Shown here: in pieces, positions 8,562 to 16,549 of the stretch | Layout: every line of letters starts with the position of its first letter | Position numbering within the stretch: position 1 is the first letter of the stretch | Assembly: GCA_963753815.1 (NCBI GenBank) | Contig: CAVWDU010000004.1 | Location: 806,001 to 870,000, forward strand | Length of the DNA stretch: 64,000 bases | Direction: 5' to 3' | From: CAVWDU01 sp963753815 | GTDB lineage: Bacteria > Pseudomonadota > Gammaproteobacteria > Pseudomonadales > Halieaceae | Made by a program: the position numbers and the translations under genes | The notes under the pieces: generated by a model | What the model was told of the DNA's origin: nothing | Databases searched by the model: none | Seen by the model: only the letters and a program-made list of their open reading frames with translations

Positions 8562-10209
8562 ACACTCGCTCCTTGAACGGTTCGATCCCGACCCGCCGGT
8601 AGGTGTCCAGGAAGGGTTCCTCGGGCAACCGCAACTCGGTGAAGGTGGTGAGCAGGTTCTCGATCACACCGGGCATGTCCTGCTGGCGAAACGACGGGCC
8701 GAGAATCTTGCCGATCGACGCGTCCCGGCTGGCACTGCCACCCAGGCAGACCTGGTAAAACTCCTCGCCCTTTTTGTCGACGCCGAGGATGCCGATGTGG
8801 CCTATGTGGTGATGTCCGCAGGCGTTCATGCAACCGCTGATATTGATGTCGATGGGTCCGAGGTCGTAGACATAGTCCATATCGTCGAATCGGGCCTGGA
8901 TGGCTTCGGCAACGGGGATCGACTTCGCGTTGGCAAGGGAGCAGAAGTCACCGCCCGGGCAACAGATCATATCCGTGAGATAGCCCGAATTGGCCGTGGC
9001 CAGGCCTGCCGACTGCAGTGCCTGCCAGAGGGAATAGAGGGCCTGCTGTGGCACGTCCGCCAGCACCATATTCTGCTCGTGGGTCGAGCGGATCTCGCCA
9101 AACGAATACTGGTCGCACAGGTCGGCCAGCAATTCCAGCTGGGTATCACTGATGTCTCCCGGCGCGTAGCCGGTGGCCTTCAACGACACATCGACAATCC
9201 GGTAGCCTGCGACCCGGTGTTCGCGGGTATTGCGCCGCAGCCAGTTGTCGAACAGGCTGTCCTGCGCCTGTTGGCGCTCGAGGTCCTCGGCACACTTTAC
9301 CGGGTCGTACGCTCGGTATTCCGGTGCGGTGAAGAAGGAGCGGGCGCGATCGATCTCTGCGTCCGTAAGGGTACTGGGGCCATCCTTGAGCGCCTGCCAT
9401 TCCCGCTCGACGGCCTGGCTGAAGGCCTCCACACCCATCGCCTTGACCAGGATTTTGATCCTCGCCTTGTACTTGTTGTCGCGCCGGCCGTGCTGGTTAT
9501 ACACGCGCAGCACCGCTTCCAGGTAGGTGATGAGGTGTCTGGGTTCCAGCCACTCGCAAACCACGGGGGCGATCACCGGAGTGCGCCCCAGACCGCCGCC
9601 AACCAGCACCCTGAAACCGGTTTCCCCGGCGTCGTTGTGCCGCAGTTCCAGCCCGATGTCATGGGCGCGGATCGCGGCCCGGTCCTCCCGGCTGCCACAG
9701 ACCGCGATCTTGAACTTGCGCGGCAGAAACGCGAACTCCGGATGCAGGGTGGACCACTGGCGGATGAGTTCGCACCAGGGTCTCGGGTCCTCGATCTCGT
9801 CGGTGGCGACGCCCGCGTACTGGTCCGTGGTGGTATTGCGGATGCAGTTACCGCTGGTCTGGATGGCATGCATCTGCACGCTGGCGAGTTCGGCCAGCAG
9901 GTCCGGTACCTCTTCCAGCCGGGGCCAGTTCAATTGCACGTTCTGACGGGTGCTGATGTGGGCGTAGCCCTTGTCGTAGTCACGGGTGATGCTGGCGAGC
10001 TTCCGCAACTGCCTGCTGCTCAGCAGGCCGTAGGGAACGGCAATGCGCAGCATCGGCGCCAGGCGCTGCAGGTAGAGCCCGTTTTGCAGGCGCAGGGGCA
10101 GGAACTCCGCCTCCGTCAGCCTGCCTTCGAGGTAGCGCGCCGTCTGGTCGCGAAACTGGTCAACCCGCTGATCGACGATGGTCTGGTCGTACTGGTCATA
10201 AACATACAT
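8545..10209 (-). CDS. cysI: Assimilatory nitrite/sulfite reductase haemoprotein (CysI type)
   Basis: This 554-residue sirohaem/4Fe-4S enzyme reduces sulfite to sulfide for cysteine and methionine synthesis. The cofactor cysteines form the family pattern: CCPGGDFCSLANAKS (about residue 408) and SGCMNACGHHHIG (about residue 456). The N-terminal ferredoxin-like half holds GYAHISTRQNVQLNW (about residue 79) and SGNCIRNTTTD (about residue 119). No flavin or ferredoxin domain is fused, so electrons must come from a separate donor. DUF934 follows with an overlap, and metH, which uses sulfide-derived homocysteine, lies beyond. Distinguishing sulfite from nitrite reductase rests on the DUF934 partner. 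Confidence 0.92.
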   Translation of the reverse strand: MYVYDQYDQTIVDQRVDQFRDQTARYLEGRLTEAEFLPLRLQNGLYLQRLAPMLRIAVPYGLLSSRQLRKLASITRDYDKGYAHISTRQNVQLNWPRLEEVPDLLAELASVQMHAIQTSGNCIRNTTTDQYAGVATDEIEDPRPWCELIRQWSTLHPEFAFLPRKFKIAVCGSREDRAAIRAHDIGLELRHNDAGETGFRVLVGGGLGRTPVIAPVVCEWLEPRHLITYLEAVLRVYNQHGRRDNKYKARIKILVKAMGVEAFSQAVEREWQALKDGPSTLTDAEIDRARSFFTAPEYRAYDPVKCAEDLERQQAQDSLFDNWLRRNTREHRVAGYRIVDVSLKATGYAPGDISDTQLELLADLCDQYSFGEIRSTHEQNMVLADVPQQALYSLWQALQSAGLATANSGYLTDMICCPGGDFCSLANAKSIPVAEAIQARFDDMDYVYDLGPIDINISGCMNACGHHHIGHIGILGVDKKGEEFYQVCLGGSASRDASIGKILGPSFRQQDMPGVIENLLTTFTELRLPEEPFLDTYRRVGIEPFKERVYARTD

Positions 10210-10310
10210 TGAGAGGGCCCACCGACGGCTTCGAACATGCCACCGTAGCAGAATCAGCGGCGCTTCAAAAAGGCCGGTTTTACATAAGGTTAGAACTTTT
10301 CAAACGGGTG

Positions 10311-10338
10311 TTAGAGCGGCGGACAATACTGCTATAAT
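10311..10338 (+). promoter_or_regulatory. Promoter of the 38-residue membrane protein gene
   Basis: A perfect TATAAT (10333-10338) lies 16 bases after TTAGAG (10311-10316), about 45 bases upstream of the small gene at 10382. The good -10 box supports this short gene being expressed. Confidence 0.55.
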
Positions 10339-10381
10339 CCCCCGCTTGACGTCAACCCGACCCGGCCCAGTGGAGTCCACC

Positions 10382-10498
10382 ATGTCCGACGAAATCGAGC
10401 GCGAGGAAGACGGTGCCGCCGATGGCATTGCCGCAACGGCGATCATCGCGATCATCGTCTTTTCCCTGTACGTCTGGCTGTCCGGCATGCCCAGCTAG
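10382..10498 (+). CDS. Small single-pass membrane protein, 38 residues
   Basis: ATG at 10382 opens a 38-codon frame ending in TAG. The product has an acidic N-terminus (MSDEIEREEDGAADG), one hydrophobic helix of about 20 residues (roughly 17-36) and a short polar tail, the layout of a single-span inner-membrane microprotein. A consensus -10 box lies just upstream. It stands alone between cysI (divergent) and DUF2970 (convergent). Function unknown. Reality is supported by the promoter and amphipathic layout, not by a recognised family. Confidence 0.6.
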   Translation: MSDEIEREEDGAADGIAATAIIAIIVFSLYVWLSGMPS

Positions 10499-10520
10499 GA
10501 CTGTCCCGGCCAGGGCTGCT

Positions 10521-10584
10521 TATACCGGGGGACGCCCCCCAGCCGGGCGCCCCTGAGCCGGGCGCCCCTGAGCCGACCCGGTAT
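10521..10584. repeat. 15-bp tandem repeat inside an inverted repeat between convergent genes
   Basis: AGCCGGGCGCCCCTG occurs twice in tandem (10541-10555, 10556-10570) and begins a third time. The block is flanked by ATACCGGG and CCCGGTAT arms, so it could fold as a long-loop hairpin between two convergent genes and perhaps stop transcription both ways. No T tract is seen. Confidence 0.5.
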
Positions 10585-10832
10585 CAGCTGGCAGTGCTCA
10601 ACACGAGCCGCACCACGCCGTACACCACGGCGACAAACAGCACCGTGAAAGAAAGCCCGGCGATGATGAAAACGCCGGCCTTACCCTGTTTGAAATCCCG
10701 CTCCCGGTTTTTACTGCTCTGAACCCCGAGTCCCGCCGCGAAGACACTGGCGATCACTTGCAGTGGATTCAGCCGGCCGCGCGGCTGGGTGGCATCGGTG
10801 TCTGTGTTGCTCGGCTCGTGCTGTTCCGTCAT
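10584..10832 (-). CDS. DUF2970 small membrane protein
   Basis: This 82-residue protein matches DUF2970: a polar N-terminal tail, the conserved segment LNPLQVIASVFAAGLGVQSS (about residues 21-40), a basic stretch NRERDFKQGK, and one C-terminal transmembrane helix (about residues 54-77). Its function is unknown. It begins 11 bases after the metH stop on the same strand, so it is probably carried on the metH transcript. Confidence 0.82.
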   Translation of the reverse strand: MTEQHEPSNTDTDATQPRGRLNPLQVIASVFAAGLGVQSSKNRERDFKQGKAGVFIIAGLSFTVLFVAVVYGVVRLVLSTAS

Positions 10833-10843
10833 TTTTCCATGCC

Positions 10844-13800
10844 CTAGTTGAGGTTGGGGGACAGCCAGCGCGTCATCTCTTCGGTGCTCACGCCCTTGCG
10901 CCGTGCCAGGCTGACCACCTGGTCCTCCGCTATCTTGCCCACTGCGAAGTAACGCGCTTCGGGGTGGGAAAAGTAGAAACCGCTCACCGAGGAAGCCGGA
11001 CTCATGGCGAAATTCTCGCTGAGACTGACACCCGCCGTCGCCGTCGCGTCCAGCAGGTCGAACAGCGTCGTCTTCTCGGTGTGATCAGGGCAGGCGGGAT
11101 AGCCCGGTGCCGGGCGGATACCACGATACCGTTCCTTGATGAGTTCAGTCGCGGACAGGTCTTCCGAGGGAGCATAACCCCACAGCTCCCTGCGCACCAT
11201 GCGGTGCAGGTACTCGGCGAACGATTCAGCCAGCCGGTCCGCCAGGGCTTTCAGCATGATACTGCTGTAGTCGTCATGCTCGGCCTCGAATGACGCCGCC
11301 AGTTCGTCGACACCATGTCCGGTAGTCACGCAGAACCCACCGATGTAGTCCGCCTTGCCACTCGCCTCGGGTGCGATGTAGTCCGCCAGGCTCAGGTTGG
11401 GTTTGCCGCCGGGTTTCTCCACCTGCTGGCGCAGATGGTGCAGGGTGGCGATCACCTGTGAACGCTCCTCATCGGCGTAAACAGCGATATCGTCATCGCC
11501 AACGCGGGCGGCAGGCCAGAAGCCGAAGGTGGCATTGGCCGTCAACAGTCTCTCGTCGACGATGCGCTGGAGCATCGCCCTGGCATCGCTGTACAGTTCG
11601 CTCGCCTGGGCGCCGACAATGGTGTCTTCGAGTATCGCGGGAAACTTGCCCGCGAGTTCCCAGGTGATGAAAAACGGCGTCCAGTCGATGGTGTCAACCA
11701 GCTCCGCGAGGGGGAAATCCGCCAGTACCCGGGTGCCGATAAAGCTGGGCCGTGGCGGTTCATACTCCGCCCAGTCGAGCGTCGGGCGACGCTTGACGGC
11801 AGCTTCATACGACAGCGTTCGCGCCCTCGGCTCCCGGTTTTCGATGCGCGTTCGGACCGCCTGGTATTCTTCCCGTCGCGCGCTGACAAAGCCGTCCTTG
11901 CCGTCGCCGACCAGCTGCGTGGCGACCGACACACTGCGGGATGCGTCGGGGACGTAGGTGACGATATCGTTGTCGTACCGCGGTTCGATCTTCACCGCCG
12001 TATGCGCCTTTGATGTCGTGGCACCACCGATCATGAGGGGAACCTGGTAGTCGAGACGCTGCATTTCGCTGGCAACGTGTGACATTTCGTCGAGTGACGG
12101 CGTAATCAGGCCGCTCAGCCCGATGATGTCGACGTTTTCCTCCCGGGCGACGCGAAGGATTTCGTCACAGGCCACCATGACCCCGAGGTCGATGACCTCG
12201 AAGTTATTGCACTGCAGCACCACACCGACGATGTTCTTGCCGATATCGTGTACGTCTCCCTTGACCGTTGCCAGCAGGATCTTGCCGTTACTGCTGTCTG
12301 CCCCCTCGGCCTTCTCCTCCTCGATGAAGGGTTGCAGGTAGGCGACCGCCTGTTTCATCACCCGGGCGCTCTTCACGACCTGCGGCAGAAACATCTTGCC
12401 GTCACCGAACAGGTCGCCGACGACATTCATTCCGTCCATCAACGGCCCTTCGATCACCTGGATCGGCCGCTCGAAGCGCTGTCTCGCTTCCTCGGCATCT
12501 TCCACCACCCAGGTGTTGATCCCCTTCACCAGGGCATGTTGAAGGCGCTTCTCCACCGGGGCCTCGCGCCAGCTGAGGTCCTCGACCCGGGCGCTGCCGC
12601 CACCGCTGCCGCGAAAACGCTCGGCGAGGTCGAGCAGGCGCTCGGTACTGTCGGACCGACGATTGAGGACCACGTCCTCCACCGCCTCGCGGAGCTCCTC
12701 GGGGAGCTCGTCATACACCGCCAACTGGCCCGCGTTGACAATCCCCATATCCATACCCGCACGAATGGCGTGGTACAGGAACACCGAGTGGATCGCCTCG
12801 CGCACGGCGTTGTTTCCGCGAAACGAAAACGAGACGTTGGAAACGCCGCCGGATACCAGCGCGCCGGGGAGATTTTCCTTGATGAACCGCGTCGCCTCGA
12901 TGAAATCCACCGCGTAGTTATTGTGCTCCTCGATGCCAGTGCCGATCGCGAAGATATTCGGGTCGAAAATGATGTCATTGGGGTTGAACCCCACCCGATT
13001 CACAAGCAGTTCGTAGCAGCGTGAACAGATGTCCTTGCGCCGCTGCAGGTTGTCGGCCTGGCCGTCCTCGTCAAAGGCCATGACCACGACCGCCGCGCCG
13101 TAACGCCGACACAGCCGGGCCTGCTCCAGGAACTCCTCCTCGCCGGCTTTCAGGCTGATGGAATTGACCACGGCCTTGCCCTGTATGCATTTGAGCCCCG
13201 CCTCGATGGCCGTCCACTTGGAGGAGTCCACCATGATCGGCACCCGGCTGATATCGGGTTCGGCCGCGAGCAGGTTCAGGAACGTGACCATGGCCGCCTC
13301 GGCATCGAGCATGCCTTCGTCCATGTTGATGTCGATAATCTGCGCGCCGTCCTCCACCTGAATCCGCGCCACTTCCAGGGCCGTCTCGTAATCACCCTCG
13401 AGGATCAGCCGCTTGAAGCGCGCGGAGCCGGTCACATTACAGCGTTCGCCGACGTTCACGAACAGGCTGTCCGCGGTGATATTGAACGCCTCCAGTCCGC
13501 TCAACCGGCAGGCGGGCCGTGGGGGTGACCAACGGCGGGGCGGTACATCGGCCACCGCGTCGGCAATCGCGGCAATATGCTCGGGAGTAGTCCCGCAGCA
13601 GCCACCGGCCACGTTGAGGAACCCGCGCCCGGCAAACTCGGCAAAGTCCGCCTGCATGATATCGGGTGTTTCGTCAAATCCGCCGAAGGCGTTGGGAAGC
13701 CCGGCGTTGAGGTGTGCGCTGAAGTAACAGTCCGCCACTCCAGCCAGTTCCTCGAGAAAAGGCCTGACTTCCTTGAACCGGCGCCCACAGTTGCTGCCGA

Positions 13801-14524
13801 CAATCAACGGGCGGGCGTGCGCGATGGAGTTCCAGAATGCCTCGGGGTTCTGCCCCGACAGGATGCGGCCGCTGGTATCGGGAAAAGTCACCGAAATCAT
13901 CACCGGCCATTCACGACCCCGGGCCGCGAATTCGTCCTGTACGGCGAAGATCGCCGCCTTGGCGTTGAGGGTATCGAAGATGGTTTCGATCAGGATGAGG
14001 TCGACCCCGCCGTCCAGCAGCGCTGATGCGGCTTCGGCGTAATTATGCCGGAGCGCGTCGAAGTCGATGCTGCGGGCTCCGGGATCGTTGACGTCGGGGG
14101 AAATCGACGCCGTTCTGGGTGTCGGGCCGAGCACGCCGGCGACAAACCGGGGTTTTTCAGGTGTCTCGCGGGTCATCTCGTCGGCGACACCGCGAGCCAC
14201 CCGGGCTGCGGCCAGGTTCAGCTCAGCTGCGATCTCCGAGAGGTCGTAGTCTCCTTGCGCCACCGCGGTCGAATTGAAGCTGTTGGTGGCGATGATGTCC
14301 GCGCCCGCCGCCAGGTATTGACGGTGGATGGCAGCAATCAGCTCGGGCCTGGTGAGGGAGAGCAGGTCGTTGTTGCCCTTCAGGTCAGAGGGGTGCCCGG
14401 CGAAGCGCTCGCCGCGGAAATCCGCCTCGGTCAGGTTTTCAGCCTGAATCATGGTGCCCATAGCGCCATCGATGACGAGAATGCGCTGGTCCATGAGTGC
14501 GCGCAGCTGTTGCTCCGTTGTCAT
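10844..14524 (-). CDS. metH: Cobalamin-dependent methionine synthase
   Basis: MetH transfers a methyl group from methyltetrahydrofolate to homocysteine through cobalamin. From ATG 14524 it is 1226 residues, practically the E. coli length. In order: homocysteine domain (RILVIDGAMGTMIQ near the start, zinc site GGCCGTTPEH about residue 309), pterin domain (FVNVGERCNVTGS), cap, B12 domain with the axial-His motif GDVHDIGKNIVG (about residue 756), and the C-terminal reactivation domain with RPAPGYPACPDHTEK. So the enzyme can be re-methylated with SAM and flavodoxin. The frame is open to 14581, but MTTEQQLRALM is the natural start. No cobalamin riboswitch was recognised upstream. Confidence 0.96.
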   Translation of the reverse strand: MTTEQQLRALMDQRILVIDGAMGTMIQAENLTEADFRGERFAGHPSDLKGNNDLLSLTRPELIAAIHRQYLAAGADIIATNSFNSTAVAQGDYDLSEIAAELNLAAARVARGVADEMTRETPEKPRFVAGVLGPTPRTASISPDVNDPGARSIDFDALRHNYAEAASALLDGGVDLILIETIFDTLNAKAAIFAVQDEFAARGREWPVMISVTFPDTSGRILSGQNPEAFWNSIAHARPLIVGSNCGRRFKEVRPFLEELAGVADCYFSAHLNAGLPNAFGGFDETPDIMQADFAEFAGRGFLNVAGGCCGTTPEHIAAIADAVADVPPRRWSPPRPACRLSGLEAFNITADSLFVNVGERCNVTGSARFKRLILEGDYETALEVARIQVEDGAQIIDINMDEGMLDAEAAMVTFLNLLAAEPDISRVPIMVDSSKWTAIEAGLKCIQGKAVVNSISLKAGEEEFLEQARLCRRYGAAVVVMAFDEDGQADNLQRRKDICSRCYELLVNRVGFNPNDIIFDPNIFAIGTGIEEHNNYAVDFIEATRFIKENLPGALVSGGVSNVSFSFRGNNAVREAIHSVFLYHAIRAGMDMGIVNAGQLAVYDELPEELREAVEDVVLNRRSDSTERLLDLAERFRGSGGGSARVEDLSWREAPVEKRLQHALVKGINTWVVEDAEEARQRFERPIQVIEGPLMDGMNVVGDLFGDGKMFLPQVVKSARVMKQAVAYLQPFIEEEKAEGADSSNGKILLATVKGDVHDIGKNIVGVVLQCNNFEVIDLGVMVACDEILRVAREENVDIIGLSGLITPSLDEMSHVASEMQRLDYQVPLMIGGATTSKAHTAVKIEPRYDNDIVTYVPDASRSVSVATQLVGDGKDGFVSARREEYQAVRTRIENREPRARTLSYEAAVKRRPTLDWAEYEPPRPSFIGTRVLADFPLAELVDTIDWTPFFITWELAGKFPAILEDTIVGAQASELYSDARAMLQRIVDERLLTANATFGFWPAARVGDDDIAVYADEERSQVIATLHHLRQQVEKPGGKPNLSLADYIAPEASGKADYIGGFCVTTGHGVDELAASFEAEHDDYSSIMLKALADRLAESFAEYLHRMVRRELWGYAPSEDLSATELIKERYRGIRPAPGYPACPDHTEKTTLFDLLDATATAGVSLSENFAMSPASSVSGFYFSHPEARYFAVGKIAEDQVVSLARRKGVSTEEMTRWLSPNLN

Positions 14525-14614
14525 GCTCGGGTTTCCGTATTGACTGCCAGGCCGTGAGGCGTAAGCACTGATTCTATCCAAAAAGCCGCGGATATTATCA
14601 GATGCGCCTCACAT

Positions 14615-14645
14615 TTGGTGTATGGCCCGGAAATTTTGGTAGAAT
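14615..14645 (+). promoter_or_regulatory. Possible nfuA promoter
   Basis: TAGAAT (14640-14645) is a good -10 box 35 bases before the nfuA ATG. The upstream TTGGTG (14615-14620) is a weak -35 with a 19-base spacer. No IscR site was recognised with confidence. Confidence 0.3.
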
Positions 14646-14679
14646 ACCCGACTAAATCAGTCAGAATGGACGGCAGCGC

Positions 14680-15255
14680 ATGATCACTATCACCGAATCC
14701 GCCCAGGGTTACCTCGCGGAGTTACTGGAAAAGCAGGAAGGCGCACTGGGTGTGAGGGTATTTATCAACCAGCCCGGCACACCGCGGGCCGAGACCTGCA
14801 TCGCCTATTGCCGCGAGGGGGATGTGCAGGAAGGCGATGAAAAACGGCAGTTCGATGCTTTCGAGGCCTGGTTCGATGCGCGCAGCCTGCCGTTCCTGGA
14901 GGATGCGCTGGTCGACTACTCCAAGGACCGCATGGGCGGGCAGCTGACCATCAAGGCACCCAACGCGAAAATGCCCCGGGTGGACGAGAGTAGCCCACTG
15001 GAGGACCGGATCAACTACCTGCTCTATAACGAGGTGAACCCCGCGCTCGCCGCCCACGGCGGAGAAGTCAGCCTGGTCGAGATAACCGAGGACGACTATG
15101 CCGTGCTGCAGTTCGGCGGCGGCTGCCAGGGATGCGGCATGGTGGACCAGACCCTCAAGGGCGGGGTGGAAAAGACGTTGCTTGAGCAACTGCCGCAGTT
15201 GAAGGGCGTGCGGGATGTCACCGACCATAGCGACCGATCGCAGGCTTACTATTAA
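14680..15255 (+). CDS. nfuA: Fe/S biogenesis protein NfuA
   Basis: NfuA carries a 4Fe-4S cluster to target apoproteins, particularly under oxidative or iron stress. The 191-residue protein has an N-terminal degenerate A-type (IscA-like) domain (residues 1-105) that lacks the full set of A-type cysteines, and a C-terminal Nfu domain with the cluster-binding CxxC in GGGCQGCGMVDQTLK (about residues 146-160). Domain order and length equal E. coli NfuA. The stop codon TAA lies inside the first unit of a 16-bp tandem repeat that starts at 15250, so the array has grown from the 3' end of this gene. Confidence 0.95.
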   Translation: MITITESAQGYLAELLEKQEGALGVRVFINQPGTPRAETCIAYCREGDVQEGDEKRQFDAFEAWFDARSLPFLEDALVDYSKDRMGGQLTIKAPNAKMPRVDESSPLEDRINYLLYNEVNPALAAHGGEVSLVEITEDDYAVLQFGGGCQGCGMVDQTLKGGVEKTLLEQLPQLKGVRDVTDHSDRSQAYY

Positions 15256-15313
15256 GGCACCTCTGTATTAAGGCGCCTCTGTATTAAGGCGTCTCTGTAT
15301 TAGGGCACCTCTG
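15250..15313. repeat. Four-unit 16-bp tandem repeat at the nfuA 3' end
   Basis: Four exact-length units, consensus TATTAAGGCRYCTCTG, fill 15250-15313 without gaps. The last merges into sequence like the left end of the MITE-like element near 48.3 kb. Each unit is therefore a truncated copy of the element's terminal repeat. The first unit supplies the nfuA stop codon. Confidence 0.9.
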
Positions 15314-15378
15314 AATAGTGGCAATCGCGCTCAACGGAGCGCTGCAGCGTTCAGAGCAAGGCGCGTCGCGCACTCGCC
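15298..15378 (+). repeat. Partial copy of the dispersed MITE-like repeat
   Basis: After the tandem units, the sequence from TAGGGCACCTCTGAATAGTG through GCGTTCAGAGCAAGGCGCGTC follows the left half of the element at 48342 base for base with few changes. It then stops short of the element's middle. The right end is missing. Confidence 0.75.
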
Positions 15379-15387
15379 AGAGGCTGT

Positions 15388-16461
15388 TTATCGCAGCCTG
15401 TCGGGGAGCACACTCCGCAGCCGCTCACGCATTTCCAGCAGGCAGTCTTCGGTGGTGGCCCAGTCGATACAGCCGTCAGTCACCGATACACCGTATTCAA
15501 GGTCGTCGAGGTCGGCGGGAATAGCCTGGTTCCCGGCATTGATGTGGCTCTCTATCATCAGGCCGATGATGGACCGGTTCCCCTCGACAATCTGGTTGGC
15601 AACATTGGCAACCACGAGTGGCTGCAGTTCGGGTTGCTTGTTGGAATTCGCGTGCGAGCAGTCCACCATGATGTTGCGGGGGATGCCTGCTTTTTCCAGC
15701 GCCTCTTCACAGAGCTTGATGTGCACCGAGTCGTAGTTCGGCCCATTGCTGCCACCACGCAGCACGATGTGCCCATAATCGTTACCCTTGGTTGTGAACA
15801 CCGACACCTGGCCCTGACGATTGATACCGAGAAACCGATGTGGGTTGGCTACAGATTGCAGCGCGTTGGTGGCCACCGTCAGTCCGCCATCGGTGCCGTT
15901 TTTGAACCCCACCGCCGATGACAGTCCACTCGCCATCTCGCGGTGCGTCTGTGACTCCGTGGTCCGCGCGCCAATCGCGCTCCAGCTGATCAGGTCCTGC
16001 AGGTATTGCGGTGATATCGGGTCCAGCGCCTCCGTGGACGTGGGCAGACCGAGTTCCAGGATGTCCAGCAACAACTTGCGACCGATGTGGAGGCCGTCTT
16101 CGATCTTGAAGGAGTCGTCCAGGAATGGGTCATTGATCAGCCCCTTCCACCCGACCGTCGTACGCGGTTTCTCAAAATACACTCGCATGACGATGAGCAG
16201 TGTGTCGGATACCTGATCGGCGAGAGCTTTCAGGCGATTGGCGTAGTCCATCGCGGCCGCCGGGTCGTGAATCGAGCACGGACCCACCACGACGAACAGT
16301 CGGTGGTCCCTGCGGTCGAGGATATCCCGGATGGACTGGCGGCTGGCGGCAACGGTGTCACGTACCGTCGCCGACATCGGCAGTGCCTCCCACAGCTCCT
16401 CTGGCGTGACCAGGATTTCCTGGGAGGCCATGTTGACGTTGTGGACGTTAGGGTTACTCAT
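15388..16461 (-). CDS. 3-deoxy-7-phosphoheptulonate synthase (AroF/G/H type)
   Basis: DAHP synthase condenses phosphoenolpyruvate and erythrose 4-phosphate, the entry step to aromatic amino acids. The 357-residue class I enzyme shows VVGPCSIHDPAAAMDYA (about residue 58), MRVYFEKPRTTVGWKGLINDP (about residues 92-112, substrate loop), GARTTESQTHREMASGLS, and metal-ligand segments VDCSHANSNKQ and TDGCIDWATTE. Which aromatic amino acid inhibits it cannot be decided, so no isozyme symbol is given. Its stop lies just past the partial mobile repeat. The start, MSNPNVHNVNM, is divergent from the nuclease gene. Confidence 0.94.
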   Translation of the reverse strand: MSNPNVHNVNMASQEILVTPEELWEALPMSATVRDTVAASRQSIRDILDRRDHRLFVVVGPCSIHDPAAAMDYANRLKALADQVSDTLLIVMRVYFEKPRTTVGWKGLINDPFLDDSFKIEDGLHIGRKLLLDILELGLPTSTEALDPISPQYLQDLISWSAIGARTTESQTHREMASGLSSAVGFKNGTDGGLTVATNALQSVANPHRFLGINRQGQVSVFTTKGNDYGHIVLRGGSNGPNYDSVHIKLCEEALEKAGIPRNIMVDCSHANSNKQPELQPLVVANVANQIVEGNRSIIGLMIESHINAGNQAIPADLDDLEYGVSVTDGCIDWATTEDCLLEMRERLRSVLPDRLR

Positions 16462-16549
16462 GATAACGTTCCTGCTAAAGTATCGCGCCGACGGTACGAC
16501 GCCGGCGGCGCCGCATTTTAAAGCAGCTACAAGGGTTTGGGTACCTGGA

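Noticed and set aside
8428..10212. 594-codon plus-strand open frame
   Set aside because: It is antisense to the sulfite reductase and DUF934 genes. The minus-strand proteins have clear cofactor motifs; this frame has none and arises from GC-rich codon bias.
12248..13024. 258-codon plus-strand frame inside metH
   Set aside because: Antisense shadow of the pterin and B12 domains of metH; no ribosome-binding site.
14525..14679. Cobalamin riboswitch upstream of metH
   Set aside because: The 155-base gap is too short and I see no B12-box-like sequence.
15250..15313. CRISPR-like array
   Set aside because: The units are contiguous with no spacers and derive from a transposon end.
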